Part shown: piece by piece, positions 1-5,851 of the stretch
How the letters are laid out: each line of letters opens with the position of its first letter
Numbering within the stretch: position 1 is the stretch's first letter
Assembly (NCBI GenBank): GCA_030765245.1
Contig: JAVCCX010000221.1
Coordinates: forward strand, 1 to 5,889
Source of the DNA: Candidatus Zophobacter franzmannii
GTDB lineage: Bacteria > Cloacimonadota > Cloacimonadia > Cloacimonadales > JAFGVF01
Reading direction: 5' to 3'
DNA: 5,889 nt
Notes under the pieces: generated by a model
Told to the model about the DNA's origin: nothing
Database searches by the model: none
What the model saw: only the letters and a program-made list of their open reading frames with translations
Made by a program: the position numbers and the translations under genes

Positions 1-321
1 AATGCTGTTTTCGTAATTTCTAAAGAGGCGATTTCTCGTTTCTCAGGAGTGATGCTCCCACCTGTTGAGATATATACAAAACTCAGACAGGCAGGTATTG
101 ATACAGTAAAAGCAATTGTGGAACCAATTGAGATTACATATCCGGTAAATGTAGAGATTCAGTTTACTGATACAACTCGTGCCTACCTTGCAGGAATTAT
201 ACCAAAAGCAATCACCACATCACCGAGAAGTACTACATATCGAGCAGAAGACTATAAAGAGTTTTATCGCTATTTGATGACTGTTTCTACTATGTGCAGT
301 ACAGCAAAGAATATAAGATAA
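1..321 (+). CDS. M55 family D-aminopeptidase (DppA-like), C-terminal fragment
   Basis: The reading frame is open from the first base (codons begin at position 1) and stops at TAA 319-321, so the 5' part of the gene lies outside the window; the GTG/ATG near position 49 is internal rather than a start. The 106 visible residues resemble the C-terminal part of M55 zinc D-aminopeptidases such as DppA: a SKEAISRFSG segment like the family's 'vKea.gR.a', then a helix, then the strand PVNVEIQFTDTTRAYLAGIIP, matching the family pattern 'P..vevef..t..ad.a.liPg', and a closing segment with YRAEDYKEFYRYL. Family members form ring-shaped oligomers and remove N-terminal D-amino acids from peptides. The zinc ligands lie in the missing N-terminal part and cannot be checked. 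Recognition is by remembered family pattern, so a distant M55 relative with another substrate is possible. No terminator is obvious directly after the stop. Confidence 0.7.
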   Translation, partial: NAVFVISKEAISRFSGVMLPPVEIYTKLRQAGIDTVKAIVEPIEITYPVNVEIQFTDTTRAYLAGIIPKAITTSPRSTTYRAEDYKEFYRYLMTVSTMCSTAKNIR

Positions 322-341
322 GTTTTTCAGATTCAGTTGGC

Positions 342-381
342 TTGTACCAATTTCAACTGCCATGTTGTACCAATTTCAACT
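342..381. repeat. Two direct copies of a 17-bp sequence, 23-bp period
   Basis: The 17-mer TTGTACCAATTTCAACT occurs exactly at 342-358 and again at 365-381, separated by six bases. An inverted copy of its core (TACCAATT, read on the minus strand) lies at 458-465. The first copy is also flanked by a small dyad, CAGTTG 334-339 and CAACTG 354-359. The spacing of about two helical turns suits a protein that binds repeated sites on one face of the DNA. It also resembles the repeated motifs at the ends of IS21-family elements. No transposase gene is present, so the role is open. Confidence 0.7.
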
Positions 382-415
382 TCCATTAACAGACCGGTGC
401 AGGAGGAGATAATAA

Positions 416-432
416 GCAATTCTGCGAATTGC
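416..432. repeat. Perfect 7-bp inverted repeat with 3-base centre
   Basis: GCAATTC (416-422), the three bases TGC, then GAATTGC (426-432) form an uninterrupted dyad. It could be a small hairpin or a dimeric operator. There is no T-tract next to it, so it is not an intrinsic terminator, and no promoter or start codon nearby makes it a convincing operator. It sits within the gene-free stretch 322-669. Confidence 0.5.
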
Positions 433-465
433 CAGCAACTCAGGGGAGTCGCTGTACAATTGGTA

Positions 466-495
466 AAGCAAGCGCCCCCACTTGCTTATCGCTTG
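466..495. repeat. Overlapping, mutually exclusive inverted repeats
   Basis: AAGCAAG (466-472) pairs with CTTGCTT (481-487) across an eight-base C-rich loop. The overlapping CAAGCG (469-474) can instead pair with CGCTTG (490-495). The two hairpins compete for the same left arm. No U-tract follows, and nothing identifies it as a riboswitch or known RNA. It may be a remnant of a palindromic or mobile sequence. Confidence 0.4.
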
Positions 496-562
496 AAAAA
501 CTATACAACAATCAAAATAAAGGGACTATAGCTCCTTCTGATGTGAGATTCAAAGATAACCA

Positions 563-597
563 ACCCGTCTTTCAGGCACCCCTCCAAAGAGGGGAAT
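563..597. repeat. GC-rich palindromic element of dispersed-repeat (REP-like) style
   Basis: A GC-rich island in AT-rich surroundings contains CCCCTC (579-584), loop CAAA and GAGGGG (589-594). Read on the minus strand it is ATTCCCCTC..GAGGGGTGCC followed by GAAAGACGGG. This order resembles a dispersed element I recall from Bacteroidetes/Chlorobi-type genomes (a CCCCTC hairpin, then GTGCC, a short GAA-centred segment and a G-rich tail). Only one copy is in the window, so its repetitive nature is inferred from memory and not shown here. Confidence 0.5.
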
Positions 598-620
598 CAA
601 GAAATGAGAAGCCCAAACTA

Positions 621-648
621 AAAAAAGCCCTGTCTTTCGACAGGGCTT
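621..648 (-). terminator. Rho-independent terminator of the minus-strand sorting-domain gene
   Basis: A 10-bp perfect stem (AAGCCCTGTC 625-634 with GACAGGGCTT 639-648) encloses a four-base loop that reads GAAA on the minus strand. The plus-strand A-run 621-626 becomes a U-tract immediately after the hairpin in minus-strand transcripts. There is no U-tract in the plus direction, so the terminator is oriented for the gene ending at 670, 21 bases upstream of the hairpin. Confidence 0.9.
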
Positions 649-669
649 AATATTTATCTCAATGATAAA

Positions 670-2535
670 CTATTTCATGTAAACAGTCTTGATACTTCTC
701 TGGAAGTTTGAAGCTGATACTCTATAGAAATAGATACCATTAGGTACGCTATTGCTGCGTGAATCTGTTCCGTTCCATTCGATTGAATGTGAACCTGAGG
801 TAAGATTCTGGTCAACAAGTGTATTAATCAACTGGCCCTTAACATTGAATACTTCAATCTTAACTTGCTCAGTACCCTTGAGAGTGAAGTTCACATTAGA
901 AACTGCACTGAAAGGATTAGGAGCAATTGAAAGGCTATTGCTGATATTTGCAACATTCTCATCATTACCAACTGTTCCGTTTTCAAGAGTAACAAAGATA
1001 CTGCCTGAAGGACCAGAAGTAGTTAATGGATTGTTATAAATAGCTGTTAAGTAGTATTCATGAGTTCCGTCTGCAACATTGAGGTCTGTATAAGACAATG
1101 TAGTAGCACTTGGAATAGTAGCTAATGAAGTACCATCTTTGAATACGCGATAACCAAAGAGTGAACGCTGATCAGTCATTGGATTTTCCCAGGTTAAAGT
1201 AACATCGTTACCTGAAGCTGTGTATCCAAGTCCCCATGGTGCCTGTAAAGGAAGCACGAAGTCAGTAGCATTAGATTCAACTAAAGCACCCGGCATTCCC
1301 CATTCATCGTAAGGAAGTACTGAGAATTTGATTGAATAACCAATATAGTCAGAGTTAACCTGCATAATCATTGGATCATTACTGTTATGAGTAAACTCTT
1401 CCCAGTTAGTTCCATCCATTGATTTCCACCACTGAACTTCAGTAGCACCTTCCATATCACCATCAAGGTCAAGGAAAGTATAAGATGCAGTAATGAACTC
1501 ATTCTGCATTGCTATACCTGTTAAGGAAACAGCTTCTGCAATTGGAGCCTGGTCAACAAAACCATGTCCCTCAAGTGGAATCTCAATATATTCAAATCCT
1601 ACTATATCAGAAGTAATAGTAATAATACCATTATAATCCCCTGTTATAGTTGGTTCGAAATTAACAGTGTAATCCTCTTGAGCACCGGAAGCTAAAGTAA
1701 TTTCTGTAGGACCATTAAGAGTGAAACCATCCCCAATTAAATTGAGCACAAAATTAGCTGTAGTGTTAGAGATATTGATAACAGAGAAACTATTCTCAAA
1801 ATCTCCACCAATATATGATTCACCGTAGTTGATACCAGTAGAAGTTACCGGTGAACTACCACATTCAGCAGCCTGATAGATGTAAGGATACGCTGAGTCA
1901 AATGATTGAACCATTACAATACCCTTAAGCGTAGCTGGATCCCATGAAGGGTCAACTGCTAAATCCATACTGTAAGATCCTGTATCACCGGCAGTGCCGA
2001 TTGGGATATCAACATAATCATACACAACTACACTGCAGAAATATTCAGCACTAATTTCACGAGTAATGATAAATACTACCTTGTTGTTTGTATAATCAAG
2101 GTCACCTTCCAAAGCAACATTAGCAATTAATGTGTAGCCGGTGTCGGTTGGGATGAAAAATCCACTAAGATCGACAGGACTAACATCGTTGATCATATCA
2201 TTATAAATAGGTAAGAACTGAGATGCGTATGCAGTTGTTGCTGCACCGATTTCTAATTCTACACCCTGGAAAGCAGTTTGTGGAATACCATCTGAACTTG
2301 AGCCAACTAAAGCGCGTCGAGCGGAGTAGCCGGGAGAGGCATTAGCGGTATCGCCTTGCCAAATAAGTGGAACAACATTGGGATGATTTTCATAAAGTGT
2401 AAGCAGACCTGCTCTTGCTCTTGGACAGTATCCTCACCAGGATTCCGTAAAGACTTCACCCACAATATTGATCTGTGTAGCGAAGGCTGAAAGAACAAGA
2501 AGCATGAATGTAAGAATTAATAAACTTCTTTTCAT
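670..2535 (-). CDS. Secreted thioredoxin-fold (Omp28-like) protein with in-frame TGA (probable selenocysteine) and C-terminal sorting domain
   Basis: One frame of 621 codons runs from ATG at 2535 to TAG at 670-672, broken only by TGA at codon 34 (2434-2436). AAGGAG lies six bases before the ATG. Residues 1-19 are a signal peptide (KRS, hydrophobic core, A-F-A end). A thioredoxin-like domain follows: ESW-[TGA]-GYCP at 31-38, where families carry CxxC, and GIPQTAF at 83-89, placed like the cis-Pro loop. About 115-225 is an Omp28-like beta region. About 228-325 is an ASPM/HYDIN-like Ig domain, 329-428 an Ig-like (A9-like) domain with a DLDGDMEG segment, 430-518 fibronectin type III, and 531-621 a T9SS type A-like sorting domain (IAPNPF..., NGIYFYRV, terminal KTVYMK). 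It is probably exported and surface-attached, acting in thiol-disulfide chemistry (inferred). If TGA is not decoded, only a 33-residue peptide is made. A fresh nonsense mutation or base error is the alternative. Confidence 0.8.
2401..2433 (-). promoter_or_regulatory. Candidate bacterial SECIS element just downstream of the in-frame TGA
   Basis: In the minus-strand mRNA the loop AGGUCU (plus 2405-2410) lies 23 bases after the UGA and is closed by GC/GC. The ten bases GCAGGUCUGC are the same as the apical hairpin of the E. coli fdhF SECIS as I recall it, where SelB reads the GU in the loop. The stem can extend as GAGC/GCUU (2401-2414), or with a bulged A at the place of the fdhF bulged U followed by G-U and A-U pairs. 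The lower stem is poor: AAG/CUU or UGU/ACA pairings across internal loops are the best seen by eye. The loop-to-UGA distance is within the usual bacterial range. The bases also encode A-G-L, which may be conserved for protein reasons. Confidence 0.55.
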
Positions 2536-2541
2536 AATAAG

Positions 2542-2547
2542 CTCCTT
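2542..2547 (-). promoter_or_regulatory. Ribosome binding site fixing the start at 2535
   Basis: Plus-strand CTCCTT at 2542-2547 is AAGGAG on the minus strand, six bases before ATG 2535. This strong site, together with the signal peptide directly after it, shows that the gene starts here and not at the ATG of codon 114 (2196), which has no signal peptide and lies beyond the thioredoxin motif. Confidence 0.85.
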
Positions 2548-2565
2548 ATTGAGTTTCGATACTGT

Positions 2566-2593
2566 AGTATTAAAAGTCCTTGATAGTTGTCAA
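2566..2593 (-). promoter_or_regulatory. Sigma70-like promoter of the minus-strand gene
   Basis: On the minus strand a perfect -35 TTGACA (plus 2588-2593) is followed after 16 bases by AATACT (plus 2566-2571), a 4/6 match to the -10 consensus. Transcription would begin about 20-25 bases before the ATG at 2535, leaving a short leader containing the AAGGAG. The -10 choice is the weaker half of the call. Confidence 0.5.
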
Positions 2594-2627
2594 ATATTTT
2601 TTTACTCCTCGCATGACCTATTATCAC

Positions 2628-2656
2628 TTGACTTTTAAAAAACTCAATAAAATTAG
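2628..2656 (+). promoter_or_regulatory. Possible promoter of the yibQ-like/uppP/holA operon
   Basis: TTGACT at 2628-2633 is a good -35 candidate about 50 bases before the ATG at 2684. The AT-rich stretch after it (TAAAAT 2648-2653, AATTAG 2651-2656) has no -10 with both good sequence and good spacing. The site is offered mainly because the 148-base gap between the divergent genes must hold a plus-strand promoter. Confidence 0.3.
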
Positions 2657-2683
2657 TTACTTAATAATTATAAGAGATGGAAT

Positions 2684-3943
2684 ATGCCTAAAAAGAAGAC
2701 AATTAGCCCTAAAAAAAGAACTGCAAAAAGTAAGAAAAAAGCAAGAAGCCCTTTTGCTTTTTGGCTCAATTTGGTTGGTTTAATGGCTGTTGTCGCTGCC
2801 CTGTTCTATGTAATTATTTTTGTTATCAATCTCCAACCTTCAACCAGAAGTAATCAAGAAATACAAACTGACAATCGGGCTCAACAAATTACTCCACAAC
2901 AAAGGAGTACACCTGATCCTGTCGAGCAGATTGAAGTCAAAGAAGAAGATCTTGTCTTAGAATTCATTAAACGACTATCAGATCAGATATCGGTGGATAC
3001 GGATAAAATCAGAGTTGAAAAGAAGGACAACGATGTTAAGATGTTTATTCCACTTCCTACTCAGAATGAAGATCTCTACTTCTGTAATATGTTCTATAAA
3101 GGTAGAATGGAGAAGAACGGTTTCTCATTAGTAAACGGAGTTGAAACTTATTTCTATATAAAGCGAGTAAAGATTAATGCCCAGAAGCTAATATTCAATA
3201 AAAAAGGCTTAACAAATCAGTATTCACTCGTTCTCTATGTAAATAATGACACAACGAAGAAAGTGAATATTGCCATTGTTGTGAATTTTGATAAGAATGT
3301 GAATATGGCGATGATAAATAAGCTATTGGGAATGTCTAAGAACTTACATCCAGCTTTTCTTCCCGAAAAGAAAATTGCCCACACCTATTACTCAAGGGTT
3401 AATTCGGCAGGTTTTCCATGTATTATCCGTGTGCCAATGGAACCAATTGGCAAATACCCGTATAAGGCAGGGAAGAATTCTATATTGGTAAGTGATACCG
3501 AACGGAAAGTAACTGCACGAATGAAAAAGTTCTCTTCTCTGTTCCCGAATAGCGTTGGTGTTTCTAATTACATGGGATCACATGTAACTGCCAAACGACT
3601 GATTATGGAACCAATAATGGAATTCTTAAGTAAAAAAGAGATGTTATTCCTTGATAATAGGACAACCAAGAAAAGCTGTGCTGAGCAGGTTGCGACAGAT
3701 AAGAATGTCCTATTTTTCCACAAGGATAACACATTAGATAGTAAAATAACCAATACAACTAAGCGCTTAAAATTAATAGATGCATTGTCTAAATCCAAAG
3801 TTCGGTTCATAGTTTACGACTACACTGTGAAGACTTTACAGGATTTAGAGAACTTAGATTCATTTGTGAAATTAGTTCAAACTAATGGATTCCCCTTGCG
3901 CCAACTCACAGAGTTGAGAACATTGCAACAACCAAAATTATAG
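2684..3943 (+). CDS. Membrane-anchored divergent polysaccharide deacetylase (YibQ/DUF610-like), probably catalytically altered
   Basis: The 419-residue product begins with a strongly basic segment (residues 3-21), then one membrane helix at about 26-49, a polar linker, a poorly recognised region at about 85-190, and a C-terminal domain at about 194-400. The arrangement predicts an inner-membrane anchor with the bulk outside the cytoplasm. The C-terminal domain has the order of landmarks of the divergent polysaccharide deacetylase family: RVPMEP at 249-254 (family HlPMEP), VSNYMGSHVTA at 293-303 (family NNHMGS..T), LFLDNRTTKKS at 321-331 (family FlDSrT...S), and VYDYTVKTL at 377-385 (family IGHP.p.Tl). 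The family's DD near the first strand appears as NF (201-202). The usual His positions are R249, Y296 and D379, so hydrolase activity is doubtful. It heads an operon with uppP and holA, with weak AGAG before the ATG. A peptidoglycan- or glycan-binding role is inference. Confidence 0.75.
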   Translation: MPKKKTISPKKRTAKSKKKARSPFAFWLNLVGLMAVVAALFYVIIFVINLQPSTRSNQEIQTDNRAQQITPQQRSTPDPVEQIEVKEEDLVLEFIKRLSDQISVDTDKIRVEKKDNDVKMFIPLPTQNEDLYFCNMFYKGRMEKNGFSLVNGVETYFYIKRVKINAQKLIFNKKGLTNQYSLVLYVNNDTTKKVNIAIVVNFDKNVNMAMINKLLGMSKNLHPAFLPEKKIAHTYYSRVNSAGFPCIIRVPMEPIGKYPYKAGKNSILVSDTERKVTARMKKFSSLFPNSVGVSNYMGSHVTAKRLIMEPIMEFLSKKEMLFLDNRTTKKSCAEQVATDKNVLFFHKDNTLDSKITNTTKRLKLIDALSKSKVRFIVYDYTVKTLQDLENLDSFVKLVQTNGFPLRQLTELRTLQQPKL

Positions 3944-3954
3944 AGGAAATTTAA

Positions 3955-4767
3955 ATGCCAGTATTAAAATCGCTTATCTTGGGTATAATCCAGGGTCTCA
4001 CAGAATTCTTACCAATTTCAAGTAGTGGACATCTCGTTCTAGGAAAACACTTTCTAAAGTTCCAAACACCTGACACCTCGTTTGAAGTGTTTCTACATCT
4101 GGGCTCATTACTTGCAGTTATCCTCTATTTTTGGAAAGACATTTTAGCTTTAATCAAAGCCATCTCCCCTATCAAAAATGTAAAGTTCCCTGAAGAACAA
4201 ATGAAGAATAGAAAGCTTGTTTTCTATTTGATTATAAGTACATTCATAACCGGAGTAATTGGGATATTCTTCAAAGATTTCTTTGAAAACCTGTTTACAA
4301 ATCCAATCCTTGTTGCCGGAATGTTAAGTATAACCGGTATCATTATCTTCATATCTGATACAATCCGTTTTGAGAAAGTACATACTTCAGACATGGGTGT
4401 TGGTAGAGCAATAATAATCGGGCTAAGTCAATCTTTAGCTATTCTGCCGGGTATTTCTCGATCAGGTACAACTATTAGTGTTGCCTTATTTTCCGGCATT
4501 AAACGATCCGAAGCTGCTCGGTTCTCATTTCTACTTAGTATTCCTGCAATACTTGGAGCAGCACTTCTCCATTTAAAGGACTTTGCTAATCTTGATAAGG
4601 GTATGCTGATGAACTATATAATTGGTGGGGTCGGAGCATTTGTGTCCGGATATTTAGTTATCTCCCTCTTACTAAAGTTAATCCAAAAGCGTAAGTTAAA
4701 GTACTTTGCATACTACTGTTGGGTTGCCTCAATAACATCAATTATCTTGTTGCTGGCAGGTTTCTAA
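3955..4767 (+). CDS. uppP: Undecaprenyl-diphosphatase (BacA/UppP)
   Basis: This integral membrane enzyme removes a phosphate from undecaprenyl diphosphate, recycling the lipid carrier for peptidoglycan and other envelope polymers, and its overproduction is known to give bacitracin resistance. The 270-residue product has normal family length (E. coli about 273). The first signature is QGLTEFLPISSSGH at residues 13-26, with Q13 and E17 as the (E/Q)xxxE pair and H26 as the conserved His. The second is LPGISRSGTT at 164-173 with R169. Several hydrophobic helices cover the rest, up to the C-terminal LLLAGF. The start is supported by AGAGG at 3942-3946, which overlaps the upstream TAG; only 11 bases separate the two genes, so they are co-transcribed. 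No key residue is missing. Identification is secure. Confidence 0.96.
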   Translation: MPVLKSLILGIIQGLTEFLPISSSGHLVLGKHFLKFQTPDTSFEVFLHLGSLLAVILYFWKDILALIKAISPIKNVKFPEEQMKNRKLVFYLIISTFITGVIGIFFKDFFENLFTNPILVAGMLSITGIIIFISDTIRFEKVHTSDMGVGRAIIIGLSQSLAILPGISRSGTTISVALFSGIKRSEAARFSFLLSIPAILGAALLHLKDFANLDKGMLMNYIIGGVGAFVSGYLVISLLLKLIQKRKLKYFAYYCWVASITSIILLLAGF

Positions 4768-5786
4768 TGGCAGGAAAGAGAGCTGTAATCCCCCATTATG
4801 AGTTTCTTCGCAAACTTGATTCTCATAAACCTGAAGACATTTATCTGATATATGGTGAAGAAGGTTTCTTAAAAGAGAGAATTCTGCATGGGTTGATTAA
4901 TCGGTTTCTAGAACCTTCTGCCAAAGAGTTTGATTTCGTAACTCTGTATGGAGATGAATCAACTGGGAGTGATTTAGTCGAACAAGCTGACTCCATGCCC
5001 TTCATTGCAGATAAGAGATTAGTTGTATTTAGAGACTTTGATCTTATAAAACCTTCAACTCTCGCCACAGTTATACAGTATTTAGATAATCCATCAGAAA
5101 CGACTATGCTGATAGTGACAGCCACCAAAATGGATGGTAGAAGTAAAACAATTAAATCCTTCTTGGCTAATGGTCCTGTCATCCAATGTAAAACTCCCTA
5201 CAATGCTGAGAATCTATCTCGTTGGATTAGAGATGAATTGAGAAATAAGAATATTATCATCGAAAGCCCTGCTTTAATGTATCTATCATCTCACATCAAA
5301 CTGGATTATTTTACTGCAAGCAATGAGATGGACAAACTTCTCCTTTATATTGGTACAGAAAAGAAGATTAACTTAGAGCAAGTTAGGGCATGTATTGCGG
5401 TTACGAATGAGAGTAATGTATTTGACCTGCAGAATGCTATTGGTACCCGAGAGATTCACAAAGCCCTTTCTTTGATTGAAAAGATGGATAACTTTCAGGA
5501 GATAGGAGTTATGACAATCACACTCTTATCTCGCTACTTCCAATTAATATGGTCTATCCATTTACTTAGAAAGCGTGACATAATGGATGATGAGATCATC
5601 AATACACACCTAAACTCAGCACCCAGATTCTTTAGACCTGACTATATCAGGTCAGCAAATAAATACTCACTTCAAGAGACAAAGAAGGTTCTGTCACTTC
5701 TCTTTAATTGCGATAAGGATTTAAAATCCCTTAACAGTGACCCTAAAGTGATTTTCACAAAACTTGTATGTGATATTTGTAGTTGA
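4767..5786 (+). CDS. holA: DNA polymerase III subunit delta (clamp loader)
   Basis: Delta is the clamp-loader subunit that opens the sliding clamp during replication. The 339-residue product matches the usual HolA length (about 340). Residues 26-38, YLIYGEEGFLKER, correspond to the degenerate nucleotide-site segment at the start of the family. It is followed by F-x-x-L-Y-G-D, the stretch MPFIADKRLVVFRDFD, and a beta strand TTMLIVTA. The C-terminal helical domain includes FDLQNAIGTREIHKAL and a final arginine/lysine-rich collar region. ATG 4767 is chosen over the in-frame TTG at 4719: it overlaps the uppP stop in TAATG, has GGCAGG upstream, and avoids a 16-residue extension not typical of the family. 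Translation is therefore likely coupled to uppP. The gene ends at TGA, 20 bases before a strong terminator, which shows that TGA is a real stop here. Confidence 0.92.
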   Translation: MAGKRAVIPHYEFLRKLDSHKPEDIYLIYGEEGFLKERILHGLINRFLEPSAKEFDFVTLYGDESTGSDLVEQADSMPFIADKRLVVFRDFDLIKPSTLATVIQYLDNPSETTMLIVTATKMDGRSKTIKSFLANGPVIQCKTPYNAENLSRWIRDELRNKNIIIESPALMYLSSHIKLDYFTASNEMDKLLLYIGTEKKINLEQVRACIAVTNESNVFDLQNAIGTREIHKALSLIEKMDNFQEIGVMTITLLSRYFQLIWSIHLLRKRDIMDDEIINTHLNSAPRFFRPDYIRSANKYSLQETKKVLSLLFNCDKDLKSLNSDPKVIFTKLVCDICS

Positions 5787-5805
5787 TTGCCTTTGTTAGA
5801 TATAG

Positions 5806-5832
5806 AAAAGCCCGTGTTTCCACGGGCTTTTT
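5806..5832 (+). terminator. Strong intrinsic terminator at operon end, probably bidirectional
   Basis: An 11-bp stem (AAAAGCCCGTG 5806-5816 with CACGGGCTTTT 5821-5831) encloses TTTC. On the plus strand it runs into TTTTTCTTTT after the GC pairs, ending the operon after holA. On the minus strand the four A bases before the GC core supply a short U-run, so it can also serve the converging gene ending at 5852. The loop is again GAAA on the minus strand, as in the terminator at 621-648. Confidence 0.92.
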
Positions 5833-5851
5833 CTTTTATCTTATGATTTGT

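Noticed and set aside
337..650. Two overlapping short plus-strand open frames (337-531 and 429-650)
   Set aside because: Their products show no domain or sensible composition, they run through the repeats and into the terminator hairpin at 625-648, and neither has a convincing ribosome binding site.
322..669. CRISPR array or tRNA/structured RNA in the gene-free stretch
   Set aside because: There are only two copies of the 17-bp repeat with a six-base gap, far too short for spacers, and no cloverleaf or known RNA motif could be drawn.
752..1039. Plus-strand open frame opposite the sorting domain
   Set aside because: It is antisense to a well-supported coding region with recognisable domains, and its product has no recognisable features.
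2434..2436. TGA decoded as Gly or Trp by a variant genetic code
   Set aside because: holA ends at TGA 5784-5786 immediately before a strong terminator, and reading on would run through that hairpin. Tryptophan is written TGG in the window, and no other in-frame TGA occurs in the complete genes.
2434..2436. Simple pseudogene with a nonsense mutation
   Set aside because: Not excluded, but less favoured: the stop is TGA, sits precisely at a redox Cys, has a SECIS-like loop at the right distance, and the remaining 587 codons are intact. Read checks and a search for sel genes would decide.
2307..2498. Minus-strand open frame of 63 codons starting at 2498
   Set aside because: It is in a different frame from the signal peptide, thioredoxin motif and Ig domains. 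The true frame passes through the same bases and is interrupted only by the TGA at 2434-2436, so no frameshift is needed.
4719..4766. Longer holA beginning at TTG 4719
   Set aside because: It would add 16 residues overlapping uppP with no good ribosome binding site. ATG 4767 gives the family length and a classic TAATG overlap.
3568..5182. Minus-strand open frames at 3568-3810 and 4841-5182
   Set aside because: Both lie antisense within well-supported plus-strand genes (the YibQ-like gene and holA) and show no independent start signals or domains.
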